Shown piece after piece: positions 16,793 to 25,700 of a DNA stretch of 64,000 bases. The first letter of the stretch is position 1. Each line of letters starts with the position of its first letter. The notes beneath the pieces are model-generated. The model worked only from the letters and a program-made list of their open reading frames with translations. It was not told the DNA's origin and did no database searches. A program made the position numbers and the translations under genes. The stretch comes from Halotalea alkalilenta DSM 17697 (GTDB lineage: Bacteria > Pseudomonadota > Gammaproteobacteria > Pseudomonadales > Halomonadaceae): assembly GCF_000621205.1 (NCBI RefSeq), contig NZ_JHYY01000013.1, forward strand, positions 62,001-126,000. The letters are read 5' to 3'.

Positions 16793-17751
16793 CGGTTCGC
16801 TCCCGCATTGAGGTTGCCCGAAACGAAGCGGATCAGGAAGATCGCGAAGACGTTGGCCAGCACCACCGCCGCGATCGCGCCCGCCGAGGAAGTCCCTATG
16901 TCGTACTGGAAGAAGGCGTTGAGATAGATGTAGTACGGCAGATTGGTGGTCGCGGTGCCCGGGCCGCCGCTGGTGGTGGTGTAGATCTCGGCGAACGAGG
17001 TGAGGAAGAAGATGCTCTCGAGCATCAGCACCACGTAGATCACCTGGCCGAGGTGGGGCAGCACGATGTAGCGGAACTCCTGCCAGCGGTTGGCACCGTC
17101 GAGGCGCACCGCCTCGAGCTGGTCCTCCGGCAGCGACTGCAGTCCGGTGAGCAGCACCAGGAGCGCGAACGGTGTCCACATCCAGGTGATCATGATCACC
17201 ACCGAGCTCATCGGATACTGGGCGAGCCAGTCGATCGGCTCGAGGCCAAGGCTCCTGAACGCCCAGGCGAAGAGACCATAGACCGGGTGCATCAGCATGT
17301 TCTTCCAGATCAGCCCGGCGACCACCGGCATGACGAAGAAAGGCGCCACCGCCAGGGTCCTCGCCACCCCCCGCAGCGGAAAGGTGCGGTTGAACAGCAG
17401 TGCCAGGGCGAGACCGAAGCCGACGGTCAGGATCAGGCTGAAGAACACCAGCACCAGGGTATTGCCGAGCGCGGCCCAGAAGATCGGGTCGTCGAACAGC
17501 AGCTGGTAATTGAGGATCCCGGCGAAGCCGCGATCCATCGGCATCATCAGGTTGTAGTTCTCGAACGAGTAGTAGAACGTCATCGCCAGCGGCACCAGCA
17601 TCCACACCAGCAGGAAGATCACGGCCGGCGCCAGCAGCCAGCGCACCGTGGTCCTGTGGGTATGATGTGAGCCCCTGATCCTGCCGCGCCGGGGACGCGC
17701 TGCGACACCAGCCGGCGCCACCGTCCCTGCGTGGGCGGTTTGAGTCTTCAT
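16789..17751 (-). CDS. mtlF: Polyol ABC transporter permease (MalF type)
   Basis: A 320-residue permease with a basic cytoplasmic N-terminus, about six membrane segments and the EAA loop EAVRLDGANRWQEFRYIVLPHLG. The start at 17751 (MKTQTAH) is chosen because GGAGG lies 9 bases before it; a GTG six codons further upstream is less likely. It shares a 4-bp overlap with mtlG. A long perfect inverted repeat separates it from the binding-protein gene mtlE. Together with MtlG, MtlK and MtlE it forms a complete CUT1-family importer for hexitols or pentitols. Confidence 0.92.
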   Translation of the reverse strand: MKTQTAHAGTVAPAGVAARPRRGRIRGSHHTHRTTVRWLLAPAVIFLLVWMLVPLAMTFYYSFENYNLMMPMDRGFAGILNYQLLFDDPIFWAALGNTLVLVFFSLILTVGFGLALALLFNRTFPLRGVARTLAVAPFFVMPVVAGLIWKNMLMHPVYGLFAWAFRSLGLEPIDWLAQYPMSSVVIMITWMWTPFALLVLLTGLQSLPEDQLEAVRLDGANRWQEFRYIVLPHLGQVIYVVLMLESIFFLTSFAEIYTTTSGGPGTATTNLPYYIYLNAFFQYDIGTSSAGAIAAVVLANVFAIFLIRFVSGNLNAGANR

Positions 17752-17797
17752 CGCATAGCTCCTCCGCACATGATTGCTTAGCGCACATCTAGCTCGA

Positions 17798-17829
17798 GAC
17801 CCTGGGCCGGGGGAGTCTGGCCCAGGGTC
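17798..17829. repeat. Perfect inverted repeat between mtlE and mtlF
   Basis: GACCCTGGGCC (17798-17808) and GGCCCAGGGTC (17819-17829) are exact 11-bp arms with a 10-base loop. It begins 8 bases after the mtlE stop and has no T-run. Such elements after ABC binding-protein genes commonly protect the upstream mRNA or partly stop transcription, so that binding protein is made in excess over permease. Confidence 0.7.
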
Positions 17830-17836
17830 ATGCCGC

Positions 17837-19147
17837 TCACTCGATATAGCCGCCTTGGGTCATCTGCCGCAGGGTGAAGGTCTGCGCCTGCTGCAGTCCC
17901 TGGTCCACGGTGGTCTGCTTGGCGAGGATGCCCGCCATGATCTGGCCGACCCTGGTACCGATCGATTGGAACTGAGGGATCGCGACGAACTGGATGCCGT
18001 TGTAGGGCACGGGGTCCTGGGTCGGCTGGGTCGGGTCCGCCGATTGGATCGCCTCGAGCACGAACGGCGAAAAGCTGGCGGCGTCGCGATAGTGCTGGTT
18101 TTCGTAGGTCGACTGGCGGGTTCCCGGCGGTACGCTGACCCAGCCATTGCGCTCCCCGGCCAGCTCGATGTACTGCTTCGAGGTCGCCCACTCGGCGAAT
18201 GTCTGCGCCGCTTGCTGGTTGCTGGAGGAGTGCGGAACCGCCAATGCCCAGGTATACAGCCAGCTGGCACCGCGCTCGGTCACCTCCATCGGTGCCTGGG
18301 CGAAGCCCACCTGGTCGGCGACTTGCGAGGTATCGGGATTGGAAAGGAAGCTCGCCGCCACGGTGGCGTCGACCCACATCGCACAGTGGCCGCCAGCGAA
18401 CAGCGTCGTGGTCTCGGTGAAGCCGTTGGAGGTCACCCCGGGCGGGCCGTAGTTCTCGAGCAGGTCGACATAGGTCTGGGCCGCCGCCTTCCAGGCTGGG
18501 CTGTCTAGCTGCGGCTGCCAGCTCTCATCGAACCAGCGTCCGCCATAGGCATTCACCATGGTCGAGAATATCGCCATGTTCTCGCCCCAACCCGGCAGCC
18601 CGCGCAGGCAGATGCCATAGAGGCTGTTGCCCCGGTCGGTGAGCCGTTCGGCGAATTCCGCCATCTGGCTCCAGGTCGGCCGCTCGGGCATTTCCAGCCC
18701 GGCCTGCTCGAACAGGTCCTTGCGATAGTAGGTCATCGACGACTCGCCATAGAACGGCAGCGCATAGAGCTTGTCTTCGAAGCTCAGGCCCTGGCGAAGG
18801 TTCTCCAGCAGGTCGTCTTCGTCATACTCCTCGGGAAGCGACTCGAACGGTACCAGCCAGCCGTTCTTGGCCCAGATCGGGGTCTCGTAGTTGCTCACCG
18901 TGACCACGTCGTACTGACCCGCACCGCTTGCGATGTCGGTGGTGATCCGCTGGCGTATCTCGTTTTCCGGCAGCACCACCCAATTGACCTTGATGTCGGG
19001 ATGCGCCTGCTCGAACTCGCCGGTGAGCCGCTGCATCGCCACCATATCGGGGTTGTTGACGCTCGCCACGGTGATCTGCGTCTGCGCCTGCGCTACGCCG
19101 CCGGCCGCCATTATCCCTACGCCAACTAGAAGCCATGACCGCTGCAT
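17837..19147 (-). CDS. mtlE: Polyol ABC transporter substrate-binding protein
   Basis: A 436-residue periplasmic binding protein of the CUT1/SmoE type. The first 21 residues are a Sec signal peptide ending AQA. The mature protein begins with QITVASVNNPDMVAMQRL and contains DIASGAGQYDVVTVSNYETPIWAKNGWLVPF, LPFYGESSMTYYRKDLFEQAGL and GLPGWGENMAIFSTMVNAYGG, which are typical of sorbitol/mannitol binding proteins. It is the first gene of the minus-strand polyol operon, and the 441-bp region upstream must contain the promoter. In P. fluorescens the operon is driven by the AraC-type regulator MtlR; no such gene is seen here. Confidence 0.93.
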   Translation of the reverse strand: MQRSWLLVGVGIMAAGGVAQAQTQITVASVNNPDMVAMQRLTGEFEQAHPDIKVNWVVLPENEIRQRITTDIASGAGQYDVVTVSNYETPIWAKNGWLVPFESLPEEYDEDDLLENLRQGLSFEDKLYALPFYGESSMTYYRKDLFEQAGLEMPERPTWSQMAEFAERLTDRGNSLYGICLRGLPGWGENMAIFSTMVNAYGGRWFDESWQPQLDSPAWKAAAQTYVDLLENYGPPGVTSNGFTETTTLFAGGHCAMWVDATVAASFLSNPDTSQVADQVGFAQAPMEVTERGASWLYTWALAVPHSSSNQQAAQTFAEWATSKQYIELAGERNGWVSVPPGTRQSTYENQHYRDAASFSPFVLEAIQSADPTQPTQDPVPYNGIQFVAIPQFQSIGTRVGQIMAGILAKQTTVDQGLQQAQTFTLRQMTQGGYIE

Positions 19148-19588
19148 CGATCGCTCCTCCGCGCCAGGCGGCGCTTACGGGGGTGAATGTGCTGCGATGG
19201 TGTGGTATCGGCGTCGAAAACGCCTTTAGCTTTTGGTCTGACTGGGATTCAATGCTGGGCACCGGGTATCGAAGAAAAAATAAAAAACACATAAAAATCC
19301 ATATAAAACAATTTTTTATCTTAAAAACTCCAGTGATGTGGAATTACCCACATAGACCAAAGGCGGACAACAAACCACCATCAACGAAGAACAAAACACA
19401 TCGCGAACTCGACTCCAGCGGCCGAGTGCAGGCGCCGTTGGGTCGGGCCCAGGCTCTCCCAGATATGCCGGTCGGCGAACCCTTATCCCTTCGCCGTGGT
19501 CGAAGGATCATCTGGAGTGATGATCGACCAGCGCGATGCGATCCCTCGCCGGCAGCCGCAGGCGAGACACACGACAACGAGGAAGCTC
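19148..19588. promoter_or_regulatory. Polyol operon promoter region
   Basis: This intergenic stretch separates divergent genes. Positions 19264-19341 are strikingly AT-rich, with many A-tracts, in an otherwise GC-rich neighbourhood, and hold several TATA-like hexamers usable on the minus strand. It is the likely promoter and activator-binding region of mtlE. No precise -35/-10 pair or operator could be fixed, and no small gene is convincing. Confidence 0.45.
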
Positions 19589-19939
19589 ATGTTCGATCCG
19601 AACGCCTATCGTAATCTTCGCGACAACCCAGCCTGGCGCCGGGCGCGCGAATGGCGCGCCGGCAGCGGCGTAGGGCGGCGCCCCGAAGGAGCGGCCGATT
19701 GGTTGAGAGCGACATTCACTTGGCTTGCGGTCAGCGTGCTGCTGATGGTCGGCGTAGTGATGGCACTGCTGCTGTTCACCCTAGGCCTGCTGATGCTGCC
19801 ATTCCTACGCTATCGGCTGCGCAAGCAGGCCGAGCGACAGGGCCAGGTATGGCCCGGCGAGCAGAGTGCCCGACAGCCGCGCGAAGGCCCGCGGGTGATC
19901 GAGGGCGAATACCAGGTCAAGCGACCGCCCCCGCGCTGA
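19589..19939 (+). CDS. Small membrane protein of unknown function
   Basis: A 116-residue protein starting at an ATG with GAGGAAG immediately upstream. Residues 1-45 are polar and arginine-rich, one or two hydrophobic segments follow at about 46-75 (WLAVSVLLMVGVVMALLLFT then LGLLMLPFLRY), and the C-terminal 40 residues are basic and proline-rich. It is probably an inner-membrane protein with both tails charged. I do not recognise the family. It is divergent from the polyol operon and precedes another small membrane protein by about 257 bp. Codon use resembles the neighbours, which supports it being real. Confidence 0.65.
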   Translation: MFDPNAYRNLRDNPAWRRAREWRAGSGVGRRPEGAADWLRATFTWLAVSVLLMVGVVMALLLFTLGLLMLPFLRYRLRKQAERQGQVWPGEQSARQPREGPRVIEGEYQVKRPPPR

Positions 19940-20196
19940 GTCGGGTTCGGCATGAGTCTCTGGTTGGCTGCGAATCCCTCGACTTCGAACCGGGGGCAAG
20001 CCACGGGCTCGACGCCCCCCAGGTCGATACCGCGCGGCATGCAGAGGACGCGGGCGGGTGTTCATCTGCGATGAAAGTTGTCATCATGCCCATCGGCCGC
20101 CCGAGACGCGGCCCTGAGGAATGGCTCTGGGAAGAAATAGCCCAGCGGAATCGAAGTAGCGATAGAAAAGTAGCGAGAAAAAGAGGTCAGCTCATC

Positions 20197-20406
20197 ATGT
20201 TGGAAGGCATCATCATCTGCCTGGCGCTGCTGGTGGTTCAGCTGGTAGTGCTTTATTTCGTCGACAAGCGCCTCGACTACGCACAGATGAACGACAGCTA
20301 CGCCGCCGCCGCCGGCACCCAGGTGGCGCACGCGGAGATCGGCAGCGCGGTAAAGAAACGCAAACGCGCCGCCGCCAAGCCGTTACCCGAAGACGAGCTG
20401 CCCTGA
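20197..20406 (+). CDS. Small single-span membrane protein of unknown function
   Basis: A 69-residue protein with a hydrophobic N-terminal span (GIIICLALLVVQLVVLYFV, about residues 4-22) followed by a charged tail with a KKRKR cluster. The ATG has GAGGT about 10 bases upstream. The open frame extends further upstream but that part lacks coding character. No family is recognised; the layout suggests a small inner-membrane anchor with a cytoplasmic tail. It lies between the previous membrane protein and the luciferase-like gene. Confidence 0.5.
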   Translation: MLEGIIICLALLVVQLVVLYFVDKRLDYAQMNDSYAAAAGTQVAHAEIGSAVKKRKRAAAKPLPEDELP

Positions 20407-20568
20407 GGCGAGCCGCCGGGGCGCATACGCTCATCACCGTTCGCAGGTTCCGTTCGTCGCCTTTTCTCTCTCGCGGAGTCAGGGCGAGCTTGCCTTGGCC
20501 GCTATCACCCCCATATCGAAAACATCGTCGGCGTCGATACGCCGCTCCCCTTGCAGACGAGGTTTTCG

Positions 20569-21564
20569 ATGACCGCATTGAAAGACGTGCGCCTCTCGGT
20601 GCTCGACCTGGCCCCTATCCGGGACCAGGGCGACGCCGCTGAGAGCTTTCACAACACCGTGGCGCTGGCGCGTCGTACCGAAGCCCTCGGCTATCATCGC
20701 TTCTGGCTCGCCGAGCACCACAACATCGATGGCATCGCAAGCGCCGCCACCGCGGTACTGATCGGCCATGTCGCCGGCCATACTTCGACCATCCGCGTCG
20801 GCAGCGGCGGGATCATGCTGCCCAATCATGCACCGCTGGTGATCGCCGAACAGTTCGGCACCCTCGCCACGCTCTACCCCGGGCGCATCGATCTGGGCCT
20901 CGGCCGCGCCCCGGGCAGTGACGGTGCGACCATGCGCGCGCTGCGCCGCGACCCTCACTCCGCCGATGAGTTCCCCCAGCGGGTCGACGAGCTGATCCGC
21001 TATCTCGACGCCCCCCAACCGGGCCAACGGATCAGGGCGATACCCGGCCAGGGAACCCGCGTGCCCGTGTGGCTGCTCGGCTCGAGCGGCTTCAGCGCCC
21101 AGCTCGCCGCTCGTCTCGGGCTACCGTTCGCCTTCGCCAGCCACTTCGCACCGGGCTACCTGTTCGAGGCGATACGCCTTTATCGCGACAACTTCCGCCC
21201 CTCCGAAGTGCTCGACGCCCCCTACCTGATGCTCGGCGTGCCGGTGATCGCCGCCGAGACCGACGCGCTTGCCGAGTACCACGCCACCGTCGGCCAGCAG
21301 AAGTTCCTCAACCTGATCCGCGGCCATTCCACCCGCGCCCGCCCGCCGGTGGAGAAGCTCGACTGGCTGCCCCACGAAGAGGCACACGTGCGCCAGAACC
21401 TCGCCGCCTCAGTCGTCGGCGGCCCCGAGCGGGTGCGCGAGGGACTCAAAGAACTGCTGCGCGCCACCGATGCGGACGAATTGATGATCAACGCCGATTT
21501 CTACTCCCTCGAGGACCGGCTGCGCTCCTACGAGATCGTGGCGGAGATCGCCGCCGACGGCTGA
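20569..21564 (+). CDS. Luciferase-like monooxygenase (LLM class, MsnO8 family)
   Basis: A 331-residue bacterial-luciferase-fold protein. Typical features are [44 protein letters not shown] at the N-terminus, [23 protein letters not shown], and [13 protein letters not shown]. Members bind reduced FMN or F420, though most in this subgroup have no assigned substrate. The ATG at 20569 with GAGG six bases upstream is preferred to a TTG six codons earlier. It appears monocistronic, followed by a weak hairpin. It is not closely related to the SsuD or NtaA-type proteins in the window. The physiological role is unknown. Confidence 0.88.
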   Translation: MTALKDVRLSVLDLAPIRDQGDAAESFHNTVALARRTEALGYHRFWLAEHHNIDGIASAATAVLIGHVAGHTSTIRVGSGGIMLPNHAPLVIAEQFGTLATLYPGRIDLGLGRAPGSDGATMRALRRDPHSADEFPQRVDELIRYLDAPQPGQRIRAIPGQGTRVPVWLLGSSGFSAQLAARLGLPFAFASHFAPGYLFEAIRLYRDNFRPSEVLDAPYLMLGVPVIAAETDALAEYHATVGQQKFLNLIRGHSTRARPPVEKLDWLPHEEAHVRQNLAASVVGGPERVREGLKELLRATDADELMINADFYSLEDRLRSYEIVAEIAADG

Positions 21565-21573
21565 GCCGCACAA

Positions 21574-21595
21574 GAGGGGAGCCCCGGCTTCCCTT
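21574..21595 (+). terminator. Weak hairpin after the LLM gene
   Basis: GGGGAGCC (21576-21583) and GGCTTCCC (21586-21593) pair over 8 bp with one G-T pair, followed only by TTC. It begins about 10 bases after the stop codon and may end this transcript, but the U-tract is poor. Confidence 0.4.
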
Positions 21596-21704
21596 CGGAC
21601 TTGCTGGACCAACGACGAATGCCACTGCGTCCGGGGTAGCGTGCTTGCCTCCTTGCAAAACGTGGCGATCGACTCACCGGTTCAGTGTAGAAGGCCTTTG
21701 CCGC

Positions 21705-23198
21705 TCAACGACCGCCCTGCGCCAGCCAGCCATCGAGCAAAGCGCCCGAGCGTTCGATCTGCGCCACCGTCGCCGCCGCATAGCCAAGCACCAGCCCGGT
21801 TCGGCGGTGACCGCTCAGATGAAGCGGCGAAAGCCCCCGCAGCACGACGTCCTCCCTCGCCCCCTGTCGCTGCAGCTCCTCTTCGTCGATGCCCTTGGGG
21901 TGAGTGGCGAGCAGATGCATCCCCGCCTCGCCGCAAGAGAGCTCGAGACCTCGTTCGATCGCCGGCGCCAGCGCCGTACGCAGCGCCGCCTGCCGCTCGC
22001 GGTAGGCATCCCGACAGCGGCGTATATGGCGCGTGAAGGCGCCGGTATCGATGAATTCGGCCAATGCCGCCTGCAGCGGATAGTGGCTCTCTCTGGCGAG
22101 CCGGAAGGAGATGGTGCGAAACGGCTCGACCAGCGCTGGCGGCAGCACCAAATATCCAAGCCCCAGCCCGGGATACATCACTTTGCTGAAGGTGCCGACA
22201 TAGAGCACTCGTCGCCCATCGCCGAGGCCCTGGAGCGAAGCCAAGGGCTTGGAGCCATAGCGGAACTCGCTGTCGTAGTCATCCTCGATCACCCAGGCGC
22301 GGCTGCGCTCGGCCTCGGCGAGCAGCCCCAGGCGCCATTCGAGACTCAGGGTCACCCCGCAGGGATACTGGTACGACGGGGTGACGTAGACAAGCTTCGG
22401 GCGCCCCTCTCCTCGCGCCGGGTCGAGCCCATCGGCATCGACCGGGGTGGGAGAAAGCCGCAGGCCGGCCGCGAGCAGGGCTGCGCGGGCGCCGAGGTAG
22501 CCTGGCTCCTCGAACCACACCAGGTCGCCGGGCTCGGCAAGCAGCTGGGCGATCAGCATGAAGGCCTGCTGCGCCCCCTGGGTGATGACGATTTGCTCCG
22601 GGGCGCAGCGTACCGATCGCGACAGGCGCAGGTAGTCGCACAGCACCTCGCGCAGCCGAGGCAGGCCGCCTTGGGTCTGGTAGCCAAGCCACTCTCGCGG
22701 CGGATGCTTGAGCTGACGCGCCTGGATCGCCCGCCAGCTGCGCCAGGGAAAAAGATCGAGAGCAGGCAGGCCGGGCACGAAGGTGGTGCCACCGTCACGC
22801 GCGCCGGAGGAGAGCGACAGCAGCGCAGCACCCCGCGAGGAGAGTCCTGCATCACCTCGATCTTCCGGCGCAGGCGCGGCGACGGAGGCACGCGGCAGAG
22901 GATGCTCGAGCCTGGAAACATAGCTCCCGGCACCGCGCCGGCTGCGAACGAATCCCTCGTGGAGCAGCTGGTCGAGCGCGCTGATCACGGTGTTTCGCCC
23001 CACTCCCAGCGCCGCGGCCAAGCGCCGGGATGAAGGAAGCCGAGTACCAGGCGCGAGGCGTCCGAGCTCGATCTCTTCACGCAGCCGCAGATAGAGCCGG
23101 CGGTGCAGCGCCTGTGGACTTTCATCCGCCAGCGCCAGCGCTAGGGCATCGCATATCCACTCCTCGGCCGCGGCGGAGGAGGACTTGACTGGTTCCAT
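21705..23198 (-). CDS. MocR-type transcriptional regulator (GntR HTH plus aminotransferase domain)
   Basis: A 497-residue regulator with an N-terminal GntR-type winged helix (LHRRLYLRLREEIELGRLAPGTRLPSSRRLAAALGVGRNTVISALDQL) and a C-terminal fold-type I aminotransferase domain. The PLP-binding lysine lies in GTFSKVMYPGLGLGYLVLP, and the ligand segments VTPSYQYPCGVTLS and IEDDYDSEFRYG are intact. Such MocR/PdxR proteins sense PLP or PLP-amine adducts. The ATG at 23198 is taken as start; in-frame alternatives further upstream at 23234 and 23261 would extend into the promoter of the divergent gene. The neighbouring divergent paiB-like, GNAT and GNAT-rhodanese genes are the obvious targets. Confidence 0.9.
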   Translation of the reverse strand: MEPVKSSSAAAEEWICDALALALADESPQALHRRLYLRLREEIELGRLAPGTRLPSSRRLAAALGVGRNTVISALDQLLHEGFVRSRRGAGSYVSRLEHPLPRASVAAPAPEDRGDAGLSSRGAALLSLSSGARDGGTTFVPGLPALDLFPWRSWRAIQARQLKHPPREWLGYQTQGGLPRLREVLCDYLRLSRSVRCAPEQIVITQGAQQAFMLIAQLLAEPGDLVWFEEPGYLGARAALLAAGLRLSPTPVDADGLDPARGEGRPKLVYVTPSYQYPCGVTLSLEWRLGLLAEAERSRAWVIEDDYDSEFRYGSKPLASLQGLGDGRRVLYVGTFSKVMYPGLGLGYLVLPPALVEPFRTISFRLARESHYPLQAALAEFIDTGAFTRHIRRCRDAYRERQAALRTALAPAIERGLELSCGEAGMHLLATHPKGIDEEELQRQGAREDVVLRGLSPLHLSGHRRTGLVLGYAAATVAQIERSGALLDGWLAQGGR

Positions 23199-23287
23199 CG
23201 AATCGACCGTTATTGGCCCTAACACCAGAACCATATTAGTCGATACAGTGAAGCCAAGCATCGCCTCCCCTCGCCGACGGAATCATC

Positions 23288-23953
23288 ATGTATCGACCAC
23301 GCCTCTTCGATGAGCACACCGAGCCGACCCAGCTCGCGATGATGAGCGAATCGCCCTTCGCGATGCTGATCGTCATGCTCGACGGCCGCTGCCATATCGA
23401 CCACCTGCCGCTGCTGGTCGACGCCCTGCCCCAGGGAGGCGTGCACGTGGTCGGCCATATCGCCCGCGCCAATCCGCTGTGGCAAGCCTGTGCAGACGCG
23501 CCGGAGGGGAGCAGCTGGCCGGCGACGGCGGTGTTCCATGGGCCGCACCACTACATCTCTCCACGCTGGTACCCGAGCAAAGCGGCCCGAGGCGAAGCGG
23601 TGCCGACCTGGAACTACAGCGCGGTCCATCTGCATGGCAGGGTGCGTTTCTTCACTTCGCCCTCCCGCCTGCGAAAGCTGCTGGAAGCGCTTGCGTCACG
23701 GTTCGAAGCGCCACTCGCGGGCACCCCATGGCGTATCGAAGACGCACCCGCTCGCTACATCGATGCCATGCTCGAGGCGATCGCAGGGTTCGAGTTCGAG
23801 CCCGAGCAGATCGAGGCCAAGCGCAAAGCGAGCCAGAACCGGCCCGCCGCGGACCGCCAGGGAGTGCGCGAAGGGCTCGCGGGGCTCGGGCTGGCACCGA
23901 GCGTGATCGAACGCCTGGTCACCGATCCGGACACCATCAACGACAGCCCATGA
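23288..23953 (+). CDS. PaiB-family FMN-binding protein
   Basis: A 221-residue protein of the PaiB/FMN-binding negative transcriptional regulator family, with a split-barrel flavin-binding fold. Conserved segments are MYRPRLFDE at the start, VVGHIARANPLWQ, FHGPHHYISPRWY and the hallmark VPTWNYSAVHLHG. Despite the historical name, DNA binding is not established for most members, and many are probably flavoproteins or stress proteins. It is transcribed divergently from a MocR regulator across a short gap, and the next GNAT gene starts 7 bp after its stop, which echoes the PaiA (acetyltransferase)-PaiB pairing of Bacillus subtilis. Confidence 0.9.
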   Translation: MYRPRLFDEHTEPTQLAMMSESPFAMLIVMLDGRCHIDHLPLLVDALPQGGVHVVGHIARANPLWQACADAPEGSSWPATAVFHGPHHYISPRWYPSKAARGEAVPTWNYSAVHLHGRVRFFTSPSRLRKLLEALASRFEAPLAGTPWRIEDAPARYIDAMLEAIAGFEFEPEQIEAKRKASQNRPAADRQGVREGLAGLGLAPSVIERLVTDPDTINDSP

Positions 23954-23960
23954 GGCCCCC

Positions 23961-24416
23961 ATGAGCACTTCATCAGACGTTGTACCAGCCGGCATCGAAC
24001 ACCTCGACGCCTTGGTACCCCTGCTCGACGGCTACCGCGTGTTCTATGGCCAGCCCAGCGCTCCCGAGGCATGTCGTGAGTTCCTCGATGACCGGCTCAG
24101 CCGCCAGGACTCGACGATCCTGCTCGCCCGGCGCGCCCAAGAGGCGCTGGGGTTCGCCCAGCTCTACCCGCTGTTCTCCACCGTACAGCTCGGCCCGGCA
24201 TGGTTGCTCAACGACCTTTATGTAGCAGCTGACGGCCGCCGCAGCGGCATCGGCAGCGCATTGCTCGAAGCCGTGCGGGAGTTCGGTGTCGCCCGGGGTG
24301 CAGTGCGGATGACGCTCGCCACTTCGGTCGACAACCACCCCGCCAAGAAGCTCTACGAGCGCCACGGCTGGCGTATGAACAGCACGTTCGACCATTACCG
24401 TCTCGATTTCGTTTGA
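23961..24416 (+). CDS. GNAT-family N-acetyltransferase
   Basis: A 151-residue GNAT acetyltransferase. The acetyl-CoA pyrophosphate loop is seen as VAADGRRSGIGSALLEAV, preceded by the beta-4 strand (WLLNDLYV), and the C-terminal beta-strand region AKKLYERHGWRMNSTFDHYRLDF is typical. The substrate is unknown; amino acids, polyamines or small amines are usual for this subgroup. It begins 7 bp after the PaiB-like gene and is probably co-transcribed with it and with the following fusion gene. Confidence 0.9.
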   Translation: MSTSSDVVPAGIEHLDALVPLLDGYRVFYGQPSAPEACREFLDDRLSRQDSTILLARRAQEALGFAQLYPLFSTVQLGPAWLLNDLYVAADGRRSGIGSALLEAVREFGVARGAVRMTLATSVDNHPAKKLYERHGWRMNSTFDHYRLDFV

Positions 24417-24475
24417 ATCCGCCCCCCCATCCCACCCACGCGCCTCATCCACGAGTCCCACCTAAGGAGCCTGCC

Positions 24476-25621
24476 ATGTCCGAATCGCCTCAAGCCGCTG
24501 CGCTCGGCGCTCCAGTTGCGCACTGGCGCGGCGCCGCCGCGCCAGTGCGCGAACCGCTGCTCGGGCGCTATTGCCGGCTGGAGCCGCTCGACCCCGAGCG
24601 CCATGCCCATTCGCTGTGGCACGCTTTCGCCGGTGCCGAGGAGAACTGGCGCTATCTGCCGCAGCCGCCCTTCGGTGAATTCACAAGCTATCGGGAATGG
24701 CTCGAGCGATCGTCACGCGAACGGGACCCTCTGTTCTTCGCCATCGTCGTCGACGAAGAGGCGATCGGGGTGGCCAGCTACTTGCGCATCGTGCCGGAGC
24801 AGGGCGTGATCGAAATCGGCAATCTGAACTTCTCACCCTTGCTGTCGCGTACTCCGGCCGCCACGCAAGCCCTGTTCCTGCTGCTGAAAAATGCCTTCGA
24901 CCTGGGCTATCGGCGAGTCGAATGGAAGTGCGATTCGCTCAACGCGCCATCGCGGCGCGCGGCGAGCCGGCTGGGGTTCGTCTTCGAAGGGATATTCAGG
25001 CAGGATCGAGTGGTCAAGGGGCACAACCGCGATACCGCCTGGTTCTCGGTCATCGATACCGAATGGCCAACCTTGGCCGCCGGCATATCGCAGTGGCTGG
25101 CAGCGGAGAATTTCGATGCCTCGGGGCAGCAGCGCAGCTCGCTCTCGACGACGATCGCTCGTTCGAAGGAAGCCGGGAAGCGTTCACTGGTACTGGAAGC
25201 CCCGCCGCCTTCGCCTGCCGAGAGCTACGCCTTCATGCGCGACAAGCTTCGCTACCATTGCGACAGCGCCGATCTCGCGCTCGATCTCGCCGCAGGCATA
25301 GAGGACATCGTGGTGATCGATACCCGCGCCCATGCCCGCTACGTCGAAGGCCACATCCCTGGCGCAGTGAGCCTGCCCCACTCCACCATGGGCCCAGCCA
25401 CCGCAGCGGGGCTGGACCGGGCCAAGACCTACGTCACCTACTGCGATGGCATCGGCTGCAACGGCTCGACCCAGGGTGCGCTGAAGCTCGCCGCGCTAGG
25501 CTTTCAGGTCAAGGAGCTGCTTGGCGGACTGGACTTCTGGCTACGCGACGGCCATCCGATAGAGCGCGGGGAGTCGGCAGGCAGAATGCCCGCGCTGCCA
25601 GCGCCCTCCTGCGGCTGCTGA
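24476..25621 (+). CDS. GNAT acetyltransferase-rhodanese fusion protein
   Basis: A 381-residue two-domain protein. Residues about 20-235 form a RimJ/RimL-type GNAT domain (GRYCRLEPLDPERHAHSLW, FAIVVDEEAIGVASYLRI, and RVEWKCDSLNAPSRRAASRLGFVFEGIFRQ). Residues about 245-365 form a single rhodanese domain (IVVIDTRAHARYVEGHIPGAVSLPH) with the active-site loop YCDGIGCNGS, so the catalytic cysteine is present. Each half looks complete, and related proteins usually occur as separate genes. AAGGAG precedes the ATG at 24476; the earlier in-frame ATG at 24413 has no ribosome site. It is the last gene of the paiB-GNAT unit. A frameshift or assembly join is not suggested by the sequence, as the linker keeps normal codon use. 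Confidence 0.88.
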   Translation: MSESPQAAALGAPVAHWRGAAAPVREPLLGRYCRLEPLDPERHAHSLWHAFAGAEENWRYLPQPPFGEFTSYREWLERSSRERDPLFFAIVVDEEAIGVASYLRIVPEQGVIEIGNLNFSPLLSRTPAATQALFLLLKNAFDLGYRRVEWKCDSLNAPSRRAASRLGFVFEGIFRQDRVVKGHNRDTAWFSVIDTEWPTLAAGISQWLAAENFDASGQQRSSLSTTIARSKEAGKRSLVLEAPPPSPAESYAFMRDKLRYHCDSADLALDLAAGIEDIVVIDTRAHARYVEGHIPGAVSLPHSTMGPATAAGLDRAKTYVTYCDGIGCNGSTQGALKLAALGFQVKELLGGLDFWLRDGHPIERGESAGRMPALPAPSCGC

Positions 25622-25623
25622 GA

Positions 25624-25674
25624 CGCCGGCAAAGCGCGCAGGCCCCTCGGGCGATGGCGCAGTCTTTGCCGGCG
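25624..25674. terminator. Long-loop inverted repeat between convergent genes
   Basis: CGCCGGCAAAG (25624-25634) and CTTTGCCGGCG (25664-25674) are perfect 11-bp arms around a 29-base GC-rich loop. It lies in the 79-bp gap between the convergent fusion gene and the fimbrial gene, and may act as a terminator for both, although no T-run follows. Confidence 0.45.
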
Positions 25675-25700
25675 AAACGCTGACGGCCACACTCCGCTCG

